A stretch of 18,181 nucleotides of DNA, taken from Clostridiaceae bacterium (GTDB lineage: Bacteria > Bacillota > Clostridia > Saccharofermentanales > UBA5734). The stretch lies in assembly GCA_012519875.1 (NCBI GenBank), contig JAAYPL010000179.1, forward strand, positions 1 to 18,181, in the 5' to 3' direction. The notes beneath the pieces were generated by a model. The model saw only the letters and a program-made list of their open reading frames with translations. It was not told the DNA's origin and did no database searches. Below, piece after piece: positions 1 through 7,434 of the stretch (the stretch's first letter is position 1; every line of letters starts with the position of its first letter). Position numbers and translations under genes: made by a program.

Positions 1-329
1 CCAACGGCAGTAATGCGGCATATCTGGAACTGGGAGATCTGGCATCCGGAGAGTCCATCGTCCTGACGTACGAATACACCACACCGGCAAGCGATGCAGG
101 GGAAATCCGGATCAACAGAGCACATGTCATTGCGACCGCAACAGCAACATTGGAAAGTGAAACGCCTGTGACGGTAGAAGATGAAGATACGGCGTCGATC
201 GCGGTGGAATCCATCCCGAAGACAGGTGAACAGGACAACGGATTGCCGATGGTTGGTCTGGCGCTGCTGGTAGCGGCAGGTGTCCTGACGATCCTGCGTC
301 GGCGCAACCGTAAATCTCAAGAGCAGTAA
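1..329 (+). CDS. C-terminal end of a sortase-anchored surface protein (5' end outside the window)
   Basis: The frame begins at base 3 and ends with TAA at 327-329, giving about 108 residues. Most of it is a beta-rich, Thr/Val/Ala-rich stretch with phrases such as LASGESIVLTYEYTT and TPVTVEDEDTAS, which resemble DUF11-like stalk repeats of Gram-positive surface proteins. The end is a clear cell-wall sorting signal: IPKTGEQ (an LPXTG variant with Ile at position 1), a hydrophobic segment, then a basic tail RRRNRK. By family knowledge a sortase would cut between Thr and Gly and join the protein to peptidoglycan. The N-terminal function cannot be seen. A strong terminator follows 25 bases downstream, so this is the last gene of its transcript. 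The sortase signal is certain by eye; the stalk assignment is weaker. Confidence 0.85.
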   Translation, partial: NGSNAAYLELGDLASGESIVLTYEYTTPASDAGEIRINRAHVIATATATLESETPVTVEDEDTASIAVESIPKTGEQDNGLPMVGLALLVAAGVLTILRRRNRKSQEQ

Positions 330-353
330 ACAGTCGAATTAATCAAATTATTT

Positions 354-380
354 AAAAGAGGGCTTCGGCCCTCTTTTTTA
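354..380 (+). terminator. Rho-independent terminator of the surface protein gene
   Basis: A 10-bp perfect stem (354-363 pairing with 368-377) closes a UUCG tetraloop. Its GC-rich core is GAGGGC/GCCCTC, and a run of T follows on the right arm (374-379). This is a textbook intrinsic terminator for the gene ending at 329. The A-rich left arm would also give a U-tract in the other direction, but no minus-strand gene ends here. Confidence 0.93.
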
Positions 381-445
381 TTGTACGAAACTGCGATCTT
401 TAAGATTCGTTTTGTTCACATTTTGTTCGCTACTTATTTTGCTGC

Positions 446-454
446 TGGTAATAT
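446..454 (+). promoter_or_regulatory. Possible extended -10 promoter for the sensor/EAL gene
   Basis: TGGTAATAT fits the extended -10 pattern TGn-TAATAT about 57 bases before the TTG start at 512. No well-spaced -35 box is visible; TTGTTC at 423-428 is 20 bases away. The rest of the gap 381-511 is AT-rich and shows nothing else I can support. Confidence 0.3.
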
Positions 455-511
455 TGGTTTGATCTATGATACTATGACGGAAAAAGCAAGCACTATCGGG
501 AGGTTGAGATC

Positions 512-2158
512 TTGGAACATAGCCTCGTGCTGTCAATAATGTTTTATATTTGCGGCCTCTTTTACATGTCTTTTGGCTCAAGCGTCATGGCCACTAACGC
601 AAAAAGTAATGCCAACAGGCTGTTTCTGCTTCTAACAAGTTCGTTGGCAACCTGGTCATTTTCACATTCCATTTCGAACTCAGCGTCTACAGCCGAAGCC
701 AGTGCTTTTTGGAGGACTTTCTCCGTCTTCGGTTGGGGAATTTTCAGCAGCCTTTTGCTTCATTTCATCCTGGTTCTCACGGGGGAAAACAGACGATTTA
801 AAACAGGAACACTTGCTCTGATCCTTTATTTTCCCGCTTTGATCAATATCATTCTATTTGGACCTATTGGATTCTTTTTCGAGAAACAATATAAAATGGT
901 GCAGACCGACTTCGGTTGGATGAACGTGGCTCCGACGTATGCCGGAACAATTTGGCTTAACTTATACTACGTTATATTTTCCCTTGCAAGTGTCGTATTG
1001 CTTATCCGCTGGTGGAGAAAAATTGAACCTCATACTCCTATGAAGCGGCAGGCAAGAAATTTTGTAATATCGATCATGTTTCTTTTTTTTATAGAAACTG
1101 TAATAGAATTTTTGCCTGACATTTTTGAAAAAAGGTTTTTCCCTAAACTGGCGGTTTTATTTCTGTTAATTCCGACAATCATGTTGTTTGTGACATTGAA
1201 AAAATTCGGGCTGCTTGTTGAAAAGGGGAGAACATACTCGTTTCCGGAAATCAAAAAAGATCTGGTCGGAGACCGATTGCGTTTGTTTCAGACCGTAACA
1301 ACCATATTCATACTGGGCGGTGCGCTATCCTTTTTAATCGGATATTTTGGTAGGAAAGAAAGGTTGGAAAATGAGCTTTTGTTTGCTGCGGTCTTAATCT
1401 TAGTTGGAATATTTATAAGATTTGTACCGATCATAACGAGAAATCATACTGTTCAAAATGCAATCATTCTGGCAATATGCACGTTAAGTCTGTTATATCT
1501 TATGGCGACGAATGTTAATACAGGAGCGGTAACGGTATGGTCAATATATATATTGTTTCTTTTGTTTACCGTTATTCTCGGTAATAAAATCCATTCCTAT
1601 GCCTTTGCCATATTGAGCATTGTGATTCAAATTATTTTCTGGATCGTTCGTCCGAAAATTTCTGTTACCATTGACGAAAATACGTATGTAGCAAGAATTT
1701 TTCTTATTGCGCTTTCTTTTGTTGTTGTGCGATATCTGACGGTCGAATATGCTTCGAAGATAGGAGCATATAGAAGGTTTGCGAGAGAACAGGAAGTGCT
1801 TGAAATCATTTCTTCCAATTTTATTTCGGTCAGCAGAGAAAACGCTAAGGCCAAAATCGATGAAATGTTGGAAATGTCTGTCGAAATGCTGGAATTTGAT
1901 CGCGCATATTTAATCGAATTCAGTGCGGATTACGAAGATGCAAAAGTTCTTAATATGTATATGAAAGATGGTGCGGCTGAATCATTTCCCTATCGCCCGG
2001 GAAAGCAGGTCAAGACCGCAACTTTGCCTACGGTCAAGCTTTTGCTGGATCAGAAGCAACCCATTATGTGCGAGGACATCGAAAGCCTTCCCATTGATGA
2101 CAAGGAGAGAGATTTTTTCACGTCAAGGGGGGTAGCCTCTTTTTTGCATTACCGATAA
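512..2158 (+). CDS. Membrane sensor part of a GAF-(GGDEF)-EAL c-di-GMP protein, interrupted in the GAF domain
   Basis: The chosen start is TTG at 512, with GGGAGG (498-503) 8 bases before it. The 548 residues begin with about seven hydrophobic helices (roughly 1-240) that resemble the 7TM sensor module of histidine kinases. A short charged loop and about six more membrane helices follow (roughly 255-410). A cytoplasmic region from about residue 426 (EQEVLEIISSNF) reads as a GAF domain. This frame stops at TAA 2156-2158 with the off-pattern tail SFLHYR. The GAF sequence continues in the -1 frame (SLFFALPIIVDGELAG), so this ORF and the one at 2182 are two parts of one protein of about 1033 residues. 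The part encoded here would sense a membrane or extracellular cue and pass it to the EAL domain. The ligand is unknown. The break could be programmed frameshifting, a real mutation or a sequencing error. Confidence 0.75.
   Translation: MEHSLVLSIMFYICGLFYMSFGSSVMATNAKSNANRLFLLLTSSLATWSFSHSISNSASTAEASAFWRTFSVFGWGIFSSLLLHFILVLTGENRRFKTGTLALILYFPALINIILFGPIGFFFEKQYKMVQTDFGWMNVAPTYAGTIWLNLYYVIFSLASVVLLIRWWRKIEPHTPMKRQARNFVISIMFLFFIETVIEFLPDIFEKRFFPKLAVLFLLIPTIMLFVTLKKFGLLVEKGRTYSFPEIKKDLVGDRLRLFQTVTTIFILGGALSFLIGYFGRKERLENELLFAAVLILVGIFIRFVPIITRNHTVQNAIILAICTLSLLYLMATNVNTGAVTVWSIYILFLLFTVILGNKIHSYAFAILSIVIQIIFWIVRPKISVTIDENTYVARIFLIALSFVVVRYLTVEYASKIGAYRRFAREQEVLEIISSNFISVSRENAKAKIDEMLEMSVEMLEFDRAYLIEFSADYEDAKVLNMYMKDGAAESFPYRPGKQVKTATLPTVKLLLDQKQPIMCEDIESLPIDDKERDFFTSRGVASFLHYR
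2125..2146 (+). other. Candidate -1 frameshift site: SD-like G-run plus T TTT TTG heptamer
   Basis: The upstream ORF reads TCT TTT TTG across 2138-2146. The heptamer T TTT TTG (2140-2146) is therefore in the exact X XXY YYZ phase needed for -1 slippage into the frame of the downstream EAL ORF. A Shine-Dalgarno-like AAGGGGGG (2125-2132) lies about 7-9 bases upstream, similar in layout to the dnaX stimulator. The zero-frame stops TAA TAG follow four codons later (2156-2161). No convincing downstream stem-loop is seen. The protein sequence is continuous if one T is added to the run, so a miscalled homopolymer or a phase-variable T-tract explains it equally well. Confidence 0.5.
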
Positions 2159-2181
2159 TAGTCGACGGGGAGTTAGCAGGA

Positions 2182-3612
2182 ATGCTGGTCACTGAATACT
2201 ATGACCGGATTGCGGCAAGCGACAAAGAAAACCTGTTGTATTTTTTAAAATTCATAGCGAATATATTGGGCGACACGAAAAAGAAGGTCGCATACGAAGA
2301 AAAGTTATATGATTTTGCTTATTTTGATGAAACCACAAAATTGGCGAACAGAAACATGCTGAAAAACGACCTGGAGCAAATTCTATATAACCGAAAAGAA
2401 TCAGAAAAAATAGCGGTTTTTGATATTGAGCTGGACAATCTGATGATGATTAATGATACCTTCGGTCATGGCATAGGAGAGCAGATCGTCATCAAATCGG
2501 CGGCAATTCTCGAAAATCTGGTGAAGAATCATTGTATTATTGCAAGAGCCGCTGAAGGAAAGTTTATCGTTGTTCTGCCTGCTGTGGAAAACACCGAGCA
2601 GATCGAGGAGTGTGCAAAGAGCATACGGGAATCTTTTTTATATCCTCTATCACCCGAGGAGGGAATAGAAGCATTATTTGTTCTGATCAGCATCGGCATA
2701 TCCGTGTATCCGGATGATGGAAGAGATGCGGAGACCCTTTTAAAAAATGCCGACCTGGCAGGAAACGAAGCGAAAACAGCTGATAATAAGATTGTTTTCT
2801 TTTCGGAACAACTAATAAGCCGTATTGCGGAAAATACTTTGCTCACGAACAAGCTTTTCCGGTCGTTGCAAAATGACGAGTATTCCTTGGTGTTTCAGCC
2901 TCAGATCAGCTGTCAAACGGGAAAGACAGCCGGGGTTGAAGCCTTGCTCAGATGGACGACCGCCGACAACCAAAGGATATCGCCGGATATATTTATACCT
3001 ATCCTTGAGCAAACGGGACTCATTCATGATGTGGGGCACTGGGTTCTGGAACAAACGCTCCAGGTGCATAACAGGCTTGTCAAGAAGGGATTTCCGCCTC
3101 TTCGTTTTTCCGTAAACCTGTCGGTTGTACAATTCCGGAAGAAAGATTTTGTACTTGACGTTTCAAAACTGATCGAGGAATGTCAGGTGGATCCGAAATA
3201 TATTGAGCTGGAAATTACAGAAAGCATGTTGTCTGAAAACTTCCCGGATACAATCGAAAAGCTGGTCAAATTAAAAGAGTTGGGAATCAATATTGTTATC
3301 GATGATTTCGGAAGGGGATATTCATCATTACACCGGCTGGAGTCGATACCTTTCAACAGAATAAAAATAGATAAAAGCATTACGGACGGAATCACTTTAA
3401 AAAGGAAAAAGGCTGTTATAGCCGAAGCGATCGTTTCATTAGCCAAAACACTGATGGTGGATATTACGGTCGAAGGTGTGGAAACAAAGGAGCAGGTGGA
3501 CTTTCTGAAAGGTATAGCCTGCGATGAAATACAAGGGTACTATTTTTCAAAACCTCTGTCGGAAGAAGCGCTGGCAGAATTCCTGAAAAAGGAAATGTTG
3601 CAGGCGCCTTGA
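2182..3612 (+). CDS. Degenerate GGDEF plus EAL c-di-GMP phosphodiesterase part of the split sensor protein
   Basis: The end of a GAF domain is followed by a GGDEF domain (about residues 45-200) whose signature is AEGKF at 124-128 instead of GGDEF, so cyclase activity is very unlikely. An EAL domain (about 225-470) keeps the residues known for c-di-GMP hydrolysis: E253 in EALLRW, N312 in SVNLS, E344 in LEITES, D374-D375 in DDFGRGYSSL, K395 in KIDKS, E431 in VEGVET and Q451. It should cut c-di-GMP to pGpG. The degenerate GGDEF may act as a regulatory GTP- or c-di-GMP-binding module, which is inference. ATG 2182 has GGGGAG (2167-2172) nine bases upstream, so independent initiation is possible. 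However, the same frame upstream still reads as GAF (ALPIIVDGELAG), which favours joint expression with the ORF at 512. The gene ends one base before a convergent gene. Confidence 0.85.
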   Translation: MLVTEYYDRIAASDKENLLYFLKFIANILGDTKKKVAYEEKLYDFAYFDETTKLANRNMLKNDLEQILYNRKESEKIAVFDIELDNLMMINDTFGHGIGEQIVIKSAAILENLVKNHCIIARAAEGKFIVVLPAVENTEQIEECAKSIRESFLYPLSPEEGIEALFVLISIGISVYPDDGRDAETLLKNADLAGNEAKTADNKIVFFSEQLISRIAENTLLTNKLFRSLQNDEYSLVFQPQISCQTGKTAGVEALLRWTTADNQRISPDIFIPILEQTGLIHDVGHWVLEQTLQVHNRLVKKGFPPLRFSVNLSVVQFRKKDFVLDVSKLIEECQVDPKYIELEITESMLSENFPDTIEKLVKLKELGINIVIDDFGRGYSSLHRLESIPFNRIKIDKSITDGITLKRKKAVIAEAIVSLAKTLMVDITVEGVETKEQVDFLKGIACDEIQGYYFSKPLSEEALAEFLKKEMLQAP

Positions 3613-3613
3613 C

Positions 3614-4981
3614 CTATCTATTGCGGAGTTTAAAATCGGCAATGAGCGTTGACCGGCTGGAGAGGCCGGTTTTCTTGAATATGTTTCCCGCATGAAATTT
3701 AACCGTGCTCTCGGTGATGAATAATGCGGCGGCTATTTCAATGTTTGACATCCCCTGCACGATGAGATTGAAGATCTCCTGCTCCCGGGGTGACAATTTA
3801 AAGCGGCCGGCATATTCCAGCAGGCGTTGCTTTTCAATTTCTTCCGCGGTGATGACGGGGGAATAAATCTTTTGATAGAGGGAAAAGAACAAGGCGATTA
3901 CGAGCGCAAAAACCACGCAAGAAGCCACAATATGCGACACTCCGGTCAGAAAACTAACGCCGAGTGTACCGATGGCTTCTCCAAGCCGACCTGCCAAAAG
4001 GCCGGCTGCCGCAAGCCCGGGGAGTCCTCTCTTGGCTGCAATATCGGAAAACACGAGAATACGATACGTCGATCCGAAACCCAAAAACAGATACGCGAGC
4101 ATCCACATGGCGGTCTCTCCAACCACGCTGTTGCCGAGAGCCAGCGCTGCGAAAGGAAAAGCCAGGGCTGCCAAACAGCAGATCGCGCCCCAACGGCGGT
4201 TTTTGTCGCTGACAAGCCCCGCGATAATAAGGCCGAGCGCATAAAACGCACGCGCAAATTCTATGTATACACTACCGGCAGCGCTCTTGAGTGGAAAAGA
4301 AAACCCCAGGGTATTTTCCAAAGACAGCAGAAAGAGAACCGCCGCGGCCAGCCGGATGATCTTCCTGCCGAACCCAAGGCCAGGTGGCTCCGGGCTCTTT
4401 CCCTGCTTGGGCAGAGGTGAAAGATATCGCAGAAGAACAAGAGATCCGGCGGCGAGCAACGCCACAGCATAAAAGCTGTCACTGTTCCAAAAGAATTTTC
4501 CGCCCATCGGCAAAGACAGAAGCCATGTCCCGATACTGCCGAAAGCGTAGGCGACGCCAAACACGGTACCGCGATGCTGTTGCGGGATGTCGGTTGCCAG
4601 CCTGGTCAAGTAGCAGCCGGATAGCACACCGATCATTATATTCATGATTACTCCGGCAGCGATGATGATTGATAAAGAGGGCAAAAACAAGGCCGCCGCT
4701 ACGCAAGCAACCGCAATCATAGTAGAGCAGAAGGGGATTACACGACCGCCGGCGATCATGGGCTGCTTGGCAAAAAGAAGACCGACCGCACCGATGCCGA
4801 CAGCCTGACAGACATAATAAATTCCACAGACCAGGAGATTGACCGTCCCCCCATCCAAAAACTGAAGCAAACGGTAGGCTTGCACAATATATGCGGTACC
4901 CGTCCAAAAAAAACCGAAACCGATCAGGCCGGCGAAATAGATATATTTGTTTTTTTGTCCGGGTCCATCAGCCTTGGTCAT
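3614..4981 (-). CDS. MFS-like 12-TM protein with a C-terminal LuxR-type DNA-binding domain
   Basis: The 455 residues start at ATG (4981 reading down). Residues 1-370 form about twelve hydrophobic helices in two halves, with an MFS-like layout. The C-terminal 61 residues are a LuxR/NarL helix-turn-helix: LSPREQEIFNLIVQGMSN, then IAAALFITESTVKFHAGNIF and KKTGLSSR. Membrane-bound LuxR regulators of this design are common in some gut anaerobes. By inference the membrane part senses or transports a small molecule and the HTH controls nearby genes. The gene is divergent from the lipoprotein cassette starting at 5176, the obvious candidate target. The ribosome binding site is weak (GGAAGAAG). The stop lies one base from the stop of the EAL gene and no terminator separates them. 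The ligand is unknown. Confidence 0.88.
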   Translation of the reverse strand: MTKADGPGQKNKYIYFAGLIGFGFFWTGTAYIVQAYRLLQFLDGGTVNLLVCGIYYVCQAVGIGAVGLLFAKQPMIAGGRVIPFCSTMIAVACVAAALFLPSLSIIIAAGVIMNIMIGVLSGCYLTRLATDIPQQHRGTVFGVAYAFGSIGTWLLSLPMGGKFFWNSDSFYAVALLAAGSLVLLRYLSPLPKQGKSPEPPGLGFGRKIIRLAAAVLFLLSLENTLGFSFPLKSAAGSVYIEFARAFYALGLIIAGLVSDKNRRWGAICCLAALAFPFAALALGNSVVGETAMWMLAYLFLGFGSTYRILVFSDIAAKRGLPGLAAAGLLAGRLGEAIGTLGVSFLTGVSHIVASCVVFALVIALFFSLYQKIYSPVITAEEIEKQRLLEYAGRFKLSPREQEIFNLIVQGMSNIEIAAALFITESTVKFHAGNIFKKTGLSSRSTLIADFKLRNR

Positions 4982-5018
4982 ACTTCGCTTTCTTCTTCCG
5001 GCAAATATTTCTCTAATA

Positions 5019-5047
5019 TTTGTACCATACAGAGGCGTCTATTCCAA
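5019..5047 (-). promoter_or_regulatory. Likely promoter of the LuxR-fusion regulator gene
   Basis: On the minus strand TTGGAA (5047-5042) and TACAAA (5024-5019) are separated by 17 bases, each matching the sigma-70 consensus at four of six positions. The -10 box lies about 38 bases before the ATG at 4981. The CTAGACC repeat lies 26-43 bp upstream of the -35 box, a suitable place for a regulator to bind. Confidence 0.45.
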
Positions 5048-5072
5048 GATTAAACTTAAGGAATAGAGCCAC

Positions 5073-5090
5073 CTAGACCAAAACTAGACC
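5073..5090. repeat. CTAGACC direct repeat, 11-bp period, in the divergent control region
   Basis: CTAGACC occurs at 5073-5079 and again at 5084-5090, one helical turn apart, separated by AAAA. Two sites on the same DNA face between a LuxR-type regulator and a divergent operon suggest an operator, perhaps for that regulator itself. The second copy overlaps a possible -35 box of the plus-strand operon. The protein that binds is inference. Confidence 0.5.
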
Positions 5091-5112
5091 CTTATCGGGG
5101 GGTGTCTGTACT
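5085..5112 (+). promoter_or_regulatory. Possible promoter of the lipoprotein cassette
   Basis: TAGACC (5085-5090) and TGTACT (5107-5112) with a 16-base spacer give a weak sigma-70-like pair. The -35 box would lie inside the second CTAGACC repeat. Transcription would start about 55-60 bases before the ATG at 5176. The boxes are poor, so an activator would probably be needed if this is real. Confidence 0.3.
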
Positions 5113-5175
5113 TTTTCCGGACTGTCCATGGGGTTCTCTTGTCGCGTACATTTAGGTAGGACGGAGGTGAGCAAG

Positions 5176-5490
5176 ATGGAGAATATACGAAGCCGATATT
5201 TTCCCTATGACAAAAGCATCGTGATCAATGCACTGTACGATACGATTGAGGCGCTGGGGCTTCATCTCGACAGCTCCAACAGCGTCCGGGGGACGTTGGT
5301 CGTATCCGAGGCCCGGCATACGGGAAGCATGCGAATCGCCCTGAACACCGAAGGTAGCGCAGACTATATACGGGTTGATATCTTTCCTGAGGATCCGGAT
5401 CAGGATCTGACCGAAAAATGGAGCCCGATCATTCTGGATGAACTTTCAGGAACAATACAACGGGCGTTCCAACGAGGAGAAAATGGTTAA
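5176..5490 (+). CDS. Small soluble protein of unknown function, first gene of the lipoprotein cassette
   Basis: ATG 5176 is chosen over ATG 5128 because GGAGGTGA (5163-5170) lies just before it. The product has 104 residues beginning MENIRSRYFPYDKSI. It has no signal peptide or membrane segment and is acidic towards the end (FPEDPDQDLTEKW). The pattern of a helix (IVINALYDTIEALGL) followed by beta-type stretches (GTLVVSEAR, GSMRIALNT, DYIRVDIFP) and a final helix suggests a compact alpha/beta domain. I do not recognise the family. It is immediately followed by the lipoprotein gene at 5504, so it probably belongs to the same transcript. A cytoplasmic location is inferred from the absence of an export signal. 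Confidence 0.8.
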   Translation: MENIRSRYFPYDKSIVINALYDTIEALGLHLDSSNSVRGTLVVSEARHTGSMRIALNTEGSADYIRVDIFPEDPDQDLTEKWSPIILDELSGTIQRAFQRGENG

Positions 5491-5503
5491 AAGAGGTAGA
5501 CGC

Positions 5504-7420
5504 ATGAACGTAAGGAAGAGTTCTTTTCTCATTCTATTGATACTGCTGCTGTGCACCGGGTCCCTTGCCGGTTGCTTTTTACCACAGATCTTGAACCGCA
5601 ATTCCCTTCCGGCGGAAGACAAAAAGATCGTTGATCAGATCCTGTCGGCGGTCTCGGAATCGGAGGCGATATTTTCTGATTTGTCAGAGCTCATTCGCCA
5701 TCAGGTGCAAGAATCGGCAATGTACAAACAGGGCTACGAAAAAGCGACCAAGGAAGGAACGTTGTATGATCTCGATCCATACGAGCAGTTGCTACGAGAT
5801 AATAACGTCAAGACAGCCGCACTGCTCAATCAATGCAACAGCGCAGCACAGCGCCTGGAGCGTATGAATGTTTCCGGCAACGATAACGTGCGAATGGTTC
5901 AAGATGCGGTACGGGAATACTTTTCGATTTTTGCCGATGGTCTGGGGGAGCTTGATTCCTTATTGCAGTTTGCCGTTGACCAGGCGGATGCTAATCAAGC
6001 GTTGGTTGATTTTGATGCCGGGAAATATATGGGTGATCCTTTCGCCTTTATGCAGGGGTTGTACGATGCACTTGCCGCTTCGATTTCCGCTTTGGGAGAG
6101 ATAACCACGTGCCCGGTCTACATGAAGGAGACCTTTGACATATACCGGCAAAAGCTCACCATATACGGTAAGATGCTGGAGTCGATGTATAGTGGGCAGG
6201 CGCGCGGCGATGTACTGAGGATATACTCAGCCAATCAGATTTTTACACGACAGCAAATCATCGTGCTTGGCTATGAGATGGCATTGCTTGACCTGTTTAG
6301 CCTGCAATATCAAAAAGTCAACGAGCGGCTTAACGACAGTATCTTTACACTGAAAAACGAGTTGCTGTCGACCTGCAGAACACTTCTGTCGGAGCCAAAA
6401 GAGGTCGGTAATATTTCTTTTGCCTATTTGAATCAGGGCCCGAAGGTTGAGCTGGAATACGAGGCGCCGGACACGATTTACCCCAATTTGTATCCCTCTT
6501 TGGATTCCGTGGTCAATATGACCGGAACCTCCAGATATGTGGACAGCGAGGTGCTGATCGAGGTGGAAATTGTCGGCTTCACCCAACCGTATCAGCGCAA
6601 AACCACACTAACCGAACAGGTCACCCGGTTGCTTATCAAACCCGTGATACTCGCGGATATGCCCGATCTTTTCAAATCCAAGGATGCGACGCTCAAAATA
6701 TCCGTCACAGATCAAGGCACCGGTAAAAAGTTGTTACAGGAAAGCAAGACCATCAAGCTTATGAGTGTGTTTGATTTTATCCTGTGGGATGACCAATTCG
6801 GAGCTACTACGGACGATAATATCCTCGCATGGCTGACTCCTGAATCGGAGGGCGTGCTGAAGCTGCGCCGGAAGGCCGTGGATGAAATAGCGGAAATCAC
6901 CGAGGGACAAATGTTGACCCTTGCGGGATATCAAAATGTGTTGGGTTTGGACCAAGACGATCTGCCGGTGAACACCTATGTGCAATTGTTAGGTTTACAG
7001 TCGGCTATCAGTGAGATGGGGGTGCGCTATAACTGGGGTGCGTTCTCTCTTGGAAGCAATCTGAACCAGCGTGTCCTGCTTCCTGATTATGTGCTGGAGA
7101 GCGGATCGGGTATTTGTATCGAAACCACCATCCTGCTTGCTTCGGCCATACAATCCACACACATGCACCCGATGATCATTTTTACGCCGGGTCATGCGCA
7201 GGTGGCGGTGGAAACGTGGAAGGATTCGGGCCAATACTTTCTTCTGGAGACAACCGTGCTGCCTTTCGACTGGGACTCGAACGATCGGTCGGCCTTTATT
7301 CAATATTTATCCGCAGAGGAATGGGCGGCCTATATGCAAAATGCTACAGACGGCGGCTTAGGCTATGTCGTCGACTGCGATTTGGTTAATATTCTCGGCA
7401 TTCAGGGTATCGGATACTAA
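5504..7420 (+). CDS. Lipoprotein with a C-terminal transglutaminase-like domain
   Basis: The start is ATG 5504, preceded by AGAGG (5492-5496); ATG 5483 is an alternative that overlaps the upstream stop. Residues 1-24 are a lipoprotein signal with lipobox LAGC, so Cys24 should be lipidated and the protein held on the outer face of the membrane. Residues 25-300 look mostly helical, 300-420 look beta-rich, and the last part is a transglutaminase-like (papain-fold) domain. The triad is readable as C538 in GSGICIETT, H564 in GHAQVAV and E582 in LLETT, where Asp is more usual than Glu. Family members act as proteases, cross-linking enzymes or peptide-processing enzymes; which applies here cannot be told. 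The next lipoprotein gene starts 14 bases downstream, so the two products probably work together. Total length is 638 residues. Confidence 0.82.
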   Translation: MNVRKSSFLILLILLLCTGSLAGCFLPQILNRNSLPAEDKKIVDQILSAVSESEAIFSDLSELIRHQVQESAMYKQGYEKATKEGTLYDLDPYEQLLRDNNVKTAALLNQCNSAAQRLERMNVSGNDNVRMVQDAVREYFSIFADGLGELDSLLQFAVDQADANQALVDFDAGKYMGDPFAFMQGLYDALAASISALGEITTCPVYMKETFDIYRQKLTIYGKMLESMYSGQARGDVLRIYSANQIFTRQQIIVLGYEMALLDLFSLQYQKVNERLNDSIFTLKNELLSTCRTLLSEPKEVGNISFAYLNQGPKVELEYEAPDTIYPNLYPSLDSVVNMTGTSRYVDSEVLIEVEIVGFTQPYQRKTTLTEQVTRLLIKPVILADMPDLFKSKDATLKISVTDQGTGKKLLQESKTIKLMSVFDFILWDDQFGATTDDNILAWLTPESEGVLKLRRKAVDEIAEITEGQMLTLAGYQNVLGLDQDDLPVNTYVQLLGLQSAISEMGVRYNWGAFSLGSNLNQRVLLPDYVLESGSGICIETTILLASAIQSTHMHPMIIFTPGHAQVAVETWKDSGQYFLLETTVLPFDWDSNDRSAFIQYLSAEEWAAYMQNATDGGLGYVVDCDLVNILGIQGIGY

Positions 7421-7434
7421 GGAGGAGGAACAGT

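Noticed and set aside
3827..4420. 197-residue plus-strand open frame
   Set aside because: It overlaps the MFS-LuxR gene on the other strand and gives a polar, motif-free translation.
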